Source of the DNA: Sphingobacteriaceae bacterium
Lineage (GTDB): Bacteria; Bacteroidota; Bacteroidia; B-17B0; Aurantibacillaceae
DNA: 64,000 bases
Direction of reading: 5' to 3'
Assembly (NCBI GenBank): GCA_947480015.1
Contig: CANKBS010000007.1
Span: forward strand, 1-64,000
Shown here: positions 36,337-44,853 of the stretch, one piece after another
Layout of the letters: each line of letters begins with the position of its first letter
Position numbering within the stretch: position 1 is the first letter of the stretch
Notes under the pieces: generated by a model
What the model saw: the letters and a program-made list of their open reading frames with translations, nothing else
Databases searched by the model: none
Told to the model about the DNA's origin: nothing
Translations under genes and position numbers: made by a program

Positions 36337-39300
36337 CTACTCTTTTAAATACAGTGTAAAAATATGTTTTTCTCGTTCATTATTGTCATTACTAGTCGAA
36401 AGCTTGAATGTCTTTTCAAGCACATCGAAACCCAGTCCGGAATTAGTAACATCGCTATTTGTTTTTATCAAAAAATCATTCCCAATCATCATGTCATTAA
36501 TACCTGGTTTATCCGTTGTGATTTTATCATTAAAAGGTAGCAATTTATGCTCAATATCCGGAATTAAAACCGAAAATGGTGATTTAGCACTGATTACCAG
36601 ATCGTTACGTTGGGCCGTATTGAGATTAATTATTTGATTATCCACTATATGAAATACTGAGAAATTTGTAATATAATCGACATACGCTTCCAGTTCAATT
36701 TCATTTAGTATGACTGTAGAAGGAATTAAACCACCTTGTTCAATTAATTTGTCACTCGTCCATGGATTAAGAAATGTAATAATTTTATCGTGTAATTTCT
36801 TAATTGCAAGGCGTTCATTAAAACCATTTCTAAACTTAACATTGAATTTTAATCTGATTTTTTCATAAACAGGGTTAACTACTGAAATTGTTGTTCCTGC
36901 CAAAGCCTTGTTTATTAAATAATTCTCCATGAGAAGCAATTCTTCTTTTGGAAAATACCTCTCAATCTCATTAATTTCTTGACTCCCCTTTGGGACCACA
37001 ACTATTGTTATATGACCCGGAGTAAAATTTATATTTGGATCCAGATGATTCATACATTTTAAACTCTGAATATCTGTGAAATGGCCTAACAAAATCTGCT
37101 CAATGTCTTTGTTGGAAATTCCTCTAGCCTTATGTCTTATCCTTTCACTCGCCCTTAACCTGAAATTATCTTCAGATTCTGGTTTCTGACCGCCAAAAGA
37201 TTTATATGGCTGTTCTATCCGATCGATTTGAACAATAGCATTCTTTAAAGAATCAATAGAAAATTCGGGAACTACATCAGAATTACCAAGCATGTGGCTT
37301 TCTCTATGCAGAAGCAAGGCATTCAAATGAACATTTTCTATGCTACAACCAATGTTTCCAAATGGAAGATCAAAACGTAACCAAATACTCTCACCATCGA
37401 ACGTGTTTTCATTTGGAATAATCTCGGGCAGTTTTAATTTCAAAATACCAGTAGATTGAAAACGTCGGGTGGAATCATCGGTTATTCTTTCTGAAGGCAA
37501 TTCAATCCAATTATTCTTGTCAAGGTAGCTGATTCGATGACCTTGCATTAATTCGTTATGTTCACTTTCTCCATAGTACCTCAACTTAAACAAAAGTGAA
37601 ATTTCCTTGCCATTCAACAAAGGATTCAACGCAATGAAAAAGGAGCCTGCGCCCGGAATGTGAGGAAGCAGGGTCCATTTCGAATCGGTTTCAATGCTTT
37701 CTGTTGCGAATGGATGAAACTTTCTGAATTTGATTTTATTTCCTTGGCCGCCAATTTCTAGCCGAGACTTATATTCCAATGAAATGGATTTAATGGAAGG
37801 GGTATAGGGTTCGTTAATGAGTTCGGGCTCTCCCTTAATTTTAGAAGATTTAAAAGCTGCTTTCTGAACAAGCTCCAGATACTGATCATGGCCAAAACTA
37901 GCTATTGGATAACACAATTCCATTTTTATAAACCCATCAGTACTTGCATTGCTAAATTCAAGCAGTGGGCCAATAATTCGGGACTCCAGATTCATTCCCA
38001 GGGATTGAATATCTATTTCATTAAGACGACGGATTACTGAAACTGCATTGTTTTCATATGACGAATCGGAAGGAACGCCCGTAAACAGATCAATAACCTG
38101 TTTGTTTTCAGTAGGTATCCAGTTCTTATCCTTCAAAAAAGAAAGTTTTGCTTTAAAAGAGGAGTTGTCGTCGATGTCCTGATAAGCTTTGTAATAACCC
38201 TTAAAACCATTTTCATGAAGCGGTAAATTATGCCAAGCGATGTTGATGTTCAGTTCATTTAAAGGTTTTAAAAATAAATTTTTGTGCCCTACAAAGAAGT
38301 TAGAACCTAGTTTTGGCCTTGTTCCAAAAGGTTCAAACGGTAAACCTATGGGCAAAGGACCATAATCGTTGCTAATGATGAGGTTTTTAATACCAATAAC
38401 CGCAATATCTAGTGACGCATTAGAGAAAGAGATGTCTCTAAAAATTGTATATAAATTAGCACCTTCTTTAGTGAGACAAAATTTTAAGGTTGCCTCGTTC
38501 CGAATGTTATCTTTTTCAAGGGGAATAAACGGGAGTTCATGTTTTCTAATAAGAATATCAAAACGCAATTTCATCGTTTCTATTTCGTTATCACCATGAA
38601 AATAAATAGCCACGGCAGTCGCATCCACCTTTTGAAATCCTATTGTGTTGCTATAAGAAATCGACCAGGCCCCAGCAATAATTTCATTTAATTTCACCAA
38701 CTCGAAAGGCGGATGGCTCTTATTGATCATTTCCTTAATTCGAATCATTTCTATTCTGTCAATAGAAAAATCGAAGGTTAATCGCCTTTCACCTTCTTCT
38801 AGAATCAAACACTCGGAAGATAATTCAAACCCCAATTCAACATCATGGGTGTGGCTATTAAAAAGATCATAAATAGCAACGTCAGTGTTTGAGTGATTCA
38901 TAAAAGAACCAGTCCAAACTTCAGATGAAATATTAATGCCGCATATTTTCCGAATATTTCCTTCATGCAGTTCTACAGGGTTATCGAGAACAAAATCTTG
39001 AGCCTCGGAATTGTTTTCAGGTTGAAATGCAAACTTAGTTCCTGCATCCAATTGAACTGAATTTGCGCCAGCGTTGAGGTCACAATTCACATAAACTGAA
39101 TCTGTGGAGCCCTGAGCCGGTTTTAATTGAAGTATTTCATTATAGTAATACAACAAATGGCGCTCTGAAATATTATTTAGTTTACCCTTAGCTTCCTGAT
39201 ACAGCTCACAAAAAGTAATAAACAATGCGATATGAGGTTTAATATTTCCAGAACCAATCACCTGCATATTTAGGTAGGAAGAGGTCTCTTGTTTAAGCGT

Positions 39301-39972
39301 TTCTACATGATGAATCATCTTTGGGAGGCCTTTACCAATAAGTGATGTAACCTTATCCATCCAATCCTCATCCTGAGATATAATAAATTTAGTATCGGCG
39401 AACCAATAATTTTTGAAATTTAAGTCAAAATTCCTTACAATCGGATTAAATAAATTGACCGATTCTGACACTCTTTTATTAGCCTCCACGAGCACGGAAA
39501 AGAACCTGCTAAACCTGTTATGAATATACTTAATCAGCGAATCATAGAATTCATTGAATACATGCAAATTTGTAATGGACTGTTCGACTTCGTCAAGTAA
39601 GGTTGCAGAGAGTGCGACAAACTTCTGAAGGATGATCATTTTTTCATCTTGCGTTTTTGCCTTTTCGTACAAATGAAGCAAGTCAGAACATTGCTCCAAG
39701 TATTTTTCAGTATTTAAGGATTGAAGTATAAAGAGAGAAATGGTTGGGTCGTTTCTAAAAAAAACCGCCCAATCGCCATCAGGCCTATTTTTATCATTAA
39801 AATAAGAGATTAATTTTCCGTATTGTGCGGCGAATTTTGAAAAATCGGAAATCGTCTTATCATCAACACGAAAATATCCGGGCGACAGTTTTTTCTGCAA
39901 CCTATCATGATTGCTGATCCATCTTTTTTCTGACCTTATATTTCTATCCTGACAATAATTCACTTTCAACAA
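36337..39972 (-). CDS. Large eCIS baseplate J-like protein (Afp11-like)
   Basis: A 1211-residue protein starting at TTG directly behind the gp25 gene (a second TTG follows one codon later). The N-terminal third is helical; the middle is beta-rich. The C-terminal part (about 940-1150) has the baseplate J pattern: PESEDNFRLRASERIRHK, ARGISNKDIEQILLGHF, and PGHITIVVVPKG. This is the usual C-terminal core of Afp11-type proteins. It ends 1 base before the fibre gene. It should form the main wedge of the baseplate together with gp25 and the Afp12-like protein. Confidence 0.8.
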   Translation of the reverse strand: MLKVNYCQDRNIRSEKRWISNHDRLQKKLSPGYFRVDDKTISDFSKFAAQYGKLISYFNDKNRPDGDWAVFFRNDPTISLFILQSLNTEKYLEQCSDLLHLYEKAKTQDEKMIILQKFVALSATLLDEVEQSITNLHVFNEFYDSLIKYIHNRFSRFFSVLVEANKRVSESVNLFNPIVRNFDLNFKNYWFADTKFIISQDEDWMDKVTSLIGKGLPKMIHHVETLKQETSSYLNMQVIGSGNIKPHIALFITFCELYQEAKGKLNNISERHLLYYYNEILQLKPAQGSTDSVYVNCDLNAGANSVQLDAGTKFAFQPENNSEAQDFVLDNPVELHEGNIRKICGINISSEVWTGSFMNHSNTDVAIYDLFNSHTHDVELGFELSSECLILEEGERRLTFDFSIDRIEMIRIKEMINKSHPPFELVKLNEIIAGAWSISYSNTIGFQKVDATAVAIYFHGDNEIETMKLRFDILIRKHELPFIPLEKDNIRNEATLKFCLTKEGANLYTIFRDISFSNASLDIAVIGIKNLIISNDYGPLPIGLPFEPFGTRPKLGSNFFVGHKNLFLKPLNELNINIAWHNLPLHENGFKGYYKAYQDIDDNSSFKAKLSFLKDKNWIPTENKQVIDLFTGVPSDSSYENNAVSVIRRLNEIDIQSLGMNLESRIIGPLLEFSNASTDGFIKMELCYPIASFGHDQYLELVQKAAFKSSKIKGEPELINEPYTPSIKSISLEYKSRLEIGGQGNKIKFRKFHPFATESIETDSKWTLLPHIPGAGSFFIALNPLLNGKEISLLFKLRYYGESEHNELMQGHRISYLDKNNWIELPSERITDDSTRRFQSTGILKLKLPEIIPNENTFDGESIWLRFDLPFGNIGCSIENVHLNALLLHRESHMLGNSDVVPEFSIDSLKNAIVQIDRIEQPYKSFGGQKPESEDNFRLRASERIRHKARGISNKDIEQILLGHFTDIQSLKCMNHLDPNINFTPGHITIVVVPKGSQEINEIERYFPKEELLLMENYLINKALAGTTISVVNPVYEKIRLKFNVKFRNGFNERLAIKKLHDKIITFLNPWTSDKLIEQGGLIPSTVILNEIELEAYVDYITNFSVFHIVDNQIINLNTAQRNDLVISAKSPFSVLIPDIEHKLLPFNDKITTDKPGINDMMIGNDFLIKTNSDVTNSGLGFDVLEKTFKLSTSNDNNEREKHIFTLYLKE

Positions 39973-40395
39973 TTAACGTTCTGTTCCCTCTTTCAAATAA
40001 TAAGGAAATGTCATATTAAATCTGCTATTATAACTTTTAAGCACATATTGAATTGATATGTAAACAATGCCTTCTTCAGGAGAGATATTAAAAACCACGT
40101 TTTCGAATTTTACTCTGGCTTCATATAAAATTATTGCCGTTTTAATCCGTTTGCTTAACATCGTTTTCAATGTATTATTTAAGGGCTGAAAAAGCAGAGG
40201 AGTTAGATCACAACCGAATTCCGGATCAAAAATACGTTCTCCCGGCAAGGTCGTTAAAATAATGTTTAAACTCTCAACAATGTCATCATTTCCTTCCCGT
40301 TGAACCACTCCTTTAAGCGTCTTATCAAAGGATGGTGGAAAGGACCAGCCTTTGCCGATAAAGGGAAATTTATTATTAGTCGATTCTATGCTCAT
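39973..40395 (-). CDS. gp25-like baseplate protein (Afp9-like)
   Basis: A 140-residue protein with the GPW/gp25 pattern: FIGKGWSFPPSF near the N-terminus, then LTTLPGERIFDPEFGCDLTP (the conserved EP/ER-R-x-x-P-x-F-G-C-x-L core) and a helical/beta ending. gp25 proteins link the sheath to the inner baseplate and trigger sheath assembly in phage T4, T6SS and eCIS. It directly abuts the PAAR gene (no gap). Confidence 0.93.
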   Translation of the reverse strand: MSIESTNNKFPFIGKGWSFPPSFDKTLKGVVQREGNDDIVESLNIILTTLPGERIFDPEFGCDLTPLLFQPLNNTLKTMLSKRIKTAIILYEARVKFENVVFNISPEEGIVYISIQYVLKSYNSRFNMTFPYYLKEGTER

Positions 40396-40695
40396 TTATC
40401 CGCCTATCATTACCATGGGGAACCCGACGGCGATGGTACCTCCATGTGCCGTCGTATCGCCCATCCTTGCTGCAGGTTTTCCTCCTATCATAACCGTGGA
40501 TGAGCCTTTAACTATAGAATCTGGCGGACCTACGCACAAACAATTGTCTCCCATAACGGCTGCGGGCATGTTACCAATTAGCACGGTGGAAATTCCAGGG
40601 CCTAAAATAGGGCCGCCCACATGAGGAATGGGAACAACGCCTGGGGTTACCATTGGACAACTGTGCATATCTGTAAGTCTTGCTGCAGGGGGCAT
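40396..40695 (-). CDS. PAAR spike-tip protein (Afp10-like)
   Basis: A 99-residue protein with the PAAR motif itself (MPPAARLTDMHSC), several repeats of the form G-x-P-A-A-x-M-G-D, and Cys/His residues (CP, CLC, H) suited to bind one zinc ion. PAAR proteins form the sharp cone on the VgrG-like spike. No extra toxin domain is fused. The gene lies between spike (10 bases) and gp25 (0 bases). Confidence 0.95.
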   Translation of the reverse strand: MPPAARLTDMHSCPMVTPGVVPIPHVGGPILGPGISTVLIGNMPAAVMGDNCLCVGPPDSIVKGSSTVMIGGKPAARMGDTTAHGGTIAVGFPMVMIGG

Positions 40696-40705
40696 AATTA
40701 TTTAA

Positions 40706-42511
40706 TTAATTGATTTTTACCAGTGAACCTTTAATTTCAGCTATGGCTGACGTTTTTAAATCCAAACCACCATTACCAGAAACCTCAAATTTTGCTTTAG
40801 CTGTTGATTTAATATTCGTTCCTTCAATAGTAACATCCCCACCTGAACTTGAAATAGTTATTTTTTTAGCCGCTGTAAAATTCAACTCACCAACAGACGT
40901 AATTTTTACGGCATCTTTACCCATTTCAAATATATTGCCGTGTTGATCTTTTAAAATAATATTCTTGTTCTTATCATCAATGGTAATGCTATTTGCGCCA
41001 GGTGTTTTAATTGTTATGGTCTTATTAACATCATCAAATTCTATTCTCAGACCATTTTTTGTAATAATAGCTTTTGTGTCTTTTTCCGCAGTTGGGCGCA
41101 ACATCAATGGCGCTATTGCCTTACTGCCCATAGAGCCTAATATTACAGGGCTTCTTGGGTCGTCATTTAAAAATCCTACAAGCACTTCGTCATCTACTTC
41201 CGGCCAGAAAAAATTACCGTGAGCGGCACCTGCATAATCAAATAACATTCTTGCCCAAAACACTTCTGTAGCTTTGAACATGGTTAGTTTGATCTTGACT
41301 CTATGTTGGGCGGCTGGGTCATCTGCATAGGCCAGCACTTTTCCAATCTGCAATCCACTAACCCCAGGTAATAATCCTGAAGCTGCCGGTGCATTAATAT
41401 TAAAATTTTCAGAATGCATACGTTGGTCCAATCCAAAATTAATGTAAGTGAACCAATCATTTAATGTGTATTCATGTTTAATTCCGGTGATCACAACGTT
41501 TCCGGTAAACTTTGATCCCACTCCGGCTAGAGCCACAACGTCACCAAGGTTTAGACTGTTATCTCCGTATATTTTAAAGGAGCCTTTAACTTTCGCTTGA
41601 GCCGCGCGCTCTAAAACACCCTTTCTCCAGCCATTCAACTCTGCGGCCACTAATCCACCACCGTGAATAAGAGACAAGGTGGCCGGCGAAGTAATTGTAT
41701 TTAAATTGGTTTTGGTAATTCCGGCGTTTTCGAGTTGACTAAATGTGGCAGCATCGGTTTCTGTTGATTTTACCACAGCCTGTGATTCGCCGCCGCCCCA
41801 GGTCGAAGTTTCTACCGCGGTAAATTGTGTCTGAGCATCGGACTCGAAATCAAAATCGAGCAAATTATCACCAAATGTGTAGGTAGCTATAGCCGTATCC
41901 GCCAAAGGATTATCAATAACTATATTGCCGTAATCAGCACCTGGTTTTTTTATTAATACCATTTTACCGTTTACCTCTGCCCTGTTCAAAACAAAATCCC
42001 AATCTGTAGAATAAAATTGAGTAATTGAGTTTTGGGAAATATAAGGGGTTTTATTCATAACCAATCGCGATGCAAAACCGGCATCTGTGAAAATAGTCGT
42101 GAAATTTGCATTGTCAGTAAGCGCCGCTGCTCCCGTTCCAAACACCTTGTTTTTTTTGCCAATTGTCATTTTTACAATCGGATCTTTACATTCAATATAG
42201 GTATAAGAATTATTTCCTGTTAGTTTAACAGAGTGTTTAACTATTTTACCTTTAAAAACATTGACATTTACGCCTGCATATCCCAAGGAAATCGTTACAA
42301 CTGCTCCGGGTTCAATCTTTGTCGTTGAACTTAGCTCAAAGTTAGAAGTAGAAGGGTCGCCATCAACAAACGTTATTATGGCATATGGTATTTTATTTGC
42401 TTTATACACAACACTAATGGAATGGCATGCGTTGGATCCAGAAGGTTCAAAAGACTCTCCGCCTATAGTTACTTTATAAGATAAATATCCCTCCTTGTCA
42501 GCTTCTGTCAT
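40706..42511 (-). CDS. VgrG/gp27-gp5-like spike protein (Afp8-like)
   Basis: A 601-residue protein. The first 380 residues resemble the gp27-type ring (PYAIITFVDGDPSTSNFEL, later EYTLNDWFTYINF). About 395-480 is the gp5 OB-fold (HRVKIKLTMF, FWPEVDDEVLVGFLNDDPRS, PVILGSMGS). The ending is a run of short beta repeats with D/N-K-N-K and G-x-D (TIDDKNKNIILKDQHGN), the spike's beta-helix. No C-terminal effector domain is present. It lies between the LysM tube adaptor and PAAR genes, as in Afp. Confidence 0.93.
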   Translation of the reverse strand: MTEADKEGYLSYKVTIGGESFEPSGSNACHSISVVYKANKIPYAIITFVDGDPSTSNFELSSTTKIEPGAVVTISLGYAGVNVNVFKGKIVKHSVKLTGNNSYTYIECKDPIVKMTIGKKNKVFGTGAAALTDNANFTTIFTDAGFASRLVMNKTPYISQNSITQFYSTDWDFVLNRAEVNGKMVLIKKPGADYGNIVIDNPLADTAIATYTFGDNLLDFDFESDAQTQFTAVETSTWGGGESQAVVKSTETDAATFSQLENAGITKTNLNTITSPATLSLIHGGGLVAAELNGWRKGVLERAAQAKVKGSFKIYGDNSLNLGDVVALAGVGSKFTGNVVITGIKHEYTLNDWFTYINFGLDQRMHSENFNINAPAASGLLPGVSGLQIGKVLAYADDPAAQHRVKIKLTMFKATEVFWARMLFDYAGAAHGNFFWPEVDDEVLVGFLNDDPRSPVILGSMGSKAIAPLMLRPTAEKDTKAIITKNGLRIEFDDVNKTITIKTPGANSITIDDKNKNIILKDQHGNIFEMGKDAVKITSVGELNFTAAKKITISSSGGDVTIEGTNIKSTAKAKFEVSGNGGLDLKTSAIAEIKGSLVKIN

Positions 42512-42519
42512 TTCGTTGT

Positions 42520-43119
42520 TTATTGTAAAGGTGGGAAATATAATTTTTTTCCCGTTTCAATTCCGCGGAAAGAGTCCAAATTATTTGCGCGCGCTATTTG
42601 AGTAACATAATCCGTTGACCCATAAATTTCAAGCGAAATCTTGCTTAAATAGTCCCCTTCATTAAACGTAATTAAATGCGTAATATCGGGAGACTGCGGA
42701 TCGCTGCCTTCAGGCCATAGTTCATTAAAACTTAATTTCACTTCAGCTGAAAGTGGGGCGCCTTCAAGATCGAAACTACTATAAGTTAAATCGAAACTTT
42801 TACAGTATCCCACAAAAATAATGCTTCCAAAGCTTACAGTTACACCATCAGGCTCATGCGATGAATCGAGAGGTGTCATTAAAAGCGTTTTTAAGGCTGT
42901 AACATTTGAAACGACGCTTGCAGATTCACTTTCTGAATCATCATACCATATCGAGAAATTCCACGTGAGAAAGCCACTCTTATTCCATTTAATGTTTTCA
43001 GCAGTTCGTGTTACACCATCAACCGAATATTCAGCCGTTGAACCATGGCTTACAGTGCTTGGATTATACTGCGCTGTTGCTTCTGTTCCCTCTGAAGATG
43101 TGAATGTTATCAAAGCCAT
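42520..43119 (-). CDS. LysM tube-initiator protein (Afp7-like)
   Basis: A 199-residue protein with a beta-rich N-terminal part related to CIS tube proteins (TAQYNPSTVSHG, VSFGSIIFVGYCKSFDLTYS) and a C-terminal LysM-type module (FNEGDYLSKISLEIYGS, then NNLDSFRGIETGKKLYFPP). In Afp/PVC this protein joins tube and baseplate. The LysM fold here is structural and need not bind peptidoglycan. It ends 8 bases before the spike gene. Confidence 0.9.
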   Translation of the reverse strand: MALITFTSSEGTEATAQYNPSTVSHGSTAEYSVDGVTRTAENIKWNKSGFLTWNFSIWYDDSESESASVVSNVTALKTLLMTPLDSSHEPDGVTVSFGSIIFVGYCKSFDLTYSSFDLEGAPLSAEVKLSFNELWPEGSDPQSPDITHLITFNEGDYLSKISLEIYGSTDYVTQIARANNLDSFRGIETGKKLYFPPLQ

Positions 43120-43133
43120 AATAATTATTACTA

Positions 43134-43322
43134 CTACCGATCCTTTTGTCTTTTTATGCCCTCACTCACTGCTTCAATGCATTGATCTATTATATCAATT
43201 CTAAATAGTTCGAGTTGCTTAAGAATCTCAGCTCTAACCTCCTCTGATGAAATTTTTTCATCAGTCACTGTTCCTTTGTCCAAAACAGTTCTTATGACTA
43301 ATTCTTTAATTTCAATGGCCAC
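43134..43322 (-). CDS. DUF5908-family small protein
   Basis: A 62-residue protein beginning MAIEIKELVIRTVL, the pattern of the DUF5908 family, which is found nearly only in Bacteroidota eCIS loci at this place. The second half is a charged amphipathic helix (EILKQLELFRIDIIDQCIEA). Function unknown; its fixed position between tube and LysM genes suggests an assembly factor or small baseplate part. It lies 14 bases before the LysM gene. Confidence 0.85.
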   Translation of the reverse strand: MAIEIKELVIRTVLDKGTVTDEKISSEEVRAEILKQLELFRIDIIDQCIEAVSEGIKRQKDR

Positions 43323-43386
43323 TTCAAAAAATAGTTAAATCAAATTTATAAAGCATGTTTATTAGTTTTAAATTTCATGACCTTTT

Positions 43387-43830
43387 TCAACTCATCTTTA
43401 CCCTTTTAAAAAAATCATATTTCAAGGTAATTTTTTCCATTAAAATTTTATTTTCCATAGCGTCAAAGCCATTTGTTTCCCAACTAATTGGGTAAGTATT
43501 TATAAAAAACCAAGAAAAAATAGGATCGTGATTGTGGTCCAAAACAGTAACAACCACAGGTATTTTTTTTATTTTCTTCGTGCCGGCTTGACCTGTTAGC
43601 CAAAGGTACAAATTTGAATCCGTGGTTACGCCCCGTTCCAAAACAAGATCGCCGTATTTAGCGCCTTGGATAACAAACTCAGAATTAACTGATGAGGCGC
43701 CAGCTTTATTTTCTTGAAGGTCTAAATCAACCTTAAGAATACCAACACTTTTAAAGGCTACATCTTTTATGTACTTATTGTTTACACAAAAATCTACCCT
43801 AAAATGATAACCTGCTATCAACTCACTCAT
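43387..43830 (-). CDS. eCIS inner-tube protein, second copy (Afp5-like)
   Basis: A 147-residue protein of the phage T4 gp19-like tube family: YHFRVDFCV at the N-terminus, VDLDLQENKAG, LVLERGVTTDSNLYLWL, and a C-terminal NTYPISWETNGFDAMENKI followed by LMEKITLKYDFF. Tube proteins stack as hexameric rings in the sheath. The second paralogue commonly forms the first ring on the baseplate, which fits its place next to the LysM gene. It is clearly diverged from the copy at 44370. Confidence 0.9.
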   Translation of the reverse strand: MSELIAGYHFRVDFCVNNKYIKDVAFKSVGILKVDLDLQENKAGASSVNSEFVIQGAKYGDLVLERGVTTDSNLYLWLTGQAGTKKIKKIPVVVTVLDHNHDPIFSWFFINTYPISWETNGFDAMENKILMEKITLKYDFFKRVKMS

Positions 43831-43894
43831 TTAACAATATGGGATAAACAATATTACAACAAACACTAAAATCACGCAAAAATTCAAATAGTCG

Positions 43895-44305
43895 TTATTC
43901 CATTCCACATTCTTCACTTACGCTGTCGATCTGCTCAATAACAAACTTCAAAACGGTTGATTTCATTTAGGGACTAGGCATTTTTTAGGCCATGCATTCA
44001 AAAGTTTCGTGTCATAAAAGCTTTGCGCTCCTCTTCAAGTAAAGGTATCGCAATATCTTTTATCACTAGTTTATAAGTTACACGCCATCATACCAGGTGA
44101 GGTGTAGGACTTAACCATTCTTGAAAACTCACTTTTTTACCCTGACGTTTTCTGTTTAGAAAAAGGCCGACTATTCCCATCCCCCTATACATTCACCCTT
44201 ACTTTAACGTTAAATACATCAAAGCACAGCAATTAATTACTATGTTCCTCCCAGATCCATCCACTGAAAGCGGAAGGTAGGTATTGAACAAGTCCATTCG
44301 GCAAT
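43895..44305 (-). pseudogene. Decayed third tube gene
   Basis: The minus strand shows a broken copy of the tube gene at 44370-44801. At the 5' end ATT GCC GAA reads I-A-E-W-T-C-S-I-P-T-F-R-F where the intact gene has MAELAYPMPSFHF, so the start codon is lost. After DLGGT an in-frame TAG follows where the intact protein continues IINCS. The 3' end reads EQIDSVSEECGME-stop against EQIDIVCEACTME-stop. DNA similarity is evident throughout, with several frame changes. Many eCIS have three tube genes; here the middle one is dead. Confidence 0.92.
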
Positions 44306-44369
44306 CATTTAACGGCTAAACCATGTCATCTGTATACGAGTAATTAACCCAACAAACTACGCCGAACTT

Positions 44370-44801
44370 CTACTCCATTGTGCAAGCCTCGCAAACGATG
44401 TCAATTTGTTCGATAGCAACTTCCGAACCATCTGATTTCATGTTGGGACTTGTTATTTTCTTAGGCCACGCATTCAAAAGCTTCCAAGTCACTACTGGGG
44501 CATGTGCCTCATCAAGTAAACTAATCGTTACGTCTTTACGTTCCGGAATATTCATTGATACAGCATTAAACCAAGTGTAATATTGTTTATCGTCTTTGAA
44601 AACTCCTTTTTTAATGGAAATATCACCCGCCTTCTTTAATCCAGACATTTTCTGTTTAGAAAAAACCTGGCTATTTCCATCTCTATATTCAATAACATCT
44701 AATTCAATGTTTAATCCATCAACTGCAGAGCAATTAATTATAGTTCCACCCAAATCTACTGAGAAGTGGAAGGAAGGCATTGGATAAGCTAATTCAGCCA
44801 T
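44370..44801 (-). CDS. eCIS main inner-tube protein (Afp1-like)
   Basis: A 143-residue gp19/Hcp-like tube protein: PSFHFSVDLGGTIINCSAVD, VIEYRDGNSQVFSKQKMSG, ISIKKGVFKDDKQYYTWF, VVTWKLLNAWPKKITSPNMK, and an ending VEQ/AIEQIDIVCEACTME. These are the typical landmarks of the tube family. It is located 52 bases behind the sheath gene, as the main tube gene usually is, so it should form most of the tube that carries the cargo. Confidence 0.95.
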   Translation of the reverse strand: MAELAYPMPSFHFSVDLGGTIINCSAVDGLNIELDVIEYRDGNSQVFSKQKMSGLKKAGDISIKKGVFKDDKQYYTWFNAVSMNIPERKDVTISLLDEAHAPVVTWKLLNAWPKKITSPNMKSDGSEVAIEQIDIVCEACTME

Positions 44802-44853
44802 ACTGTTTTATTTTTAATTTGTTAGTCGTTAATAAATATGATGATTCCAAATA

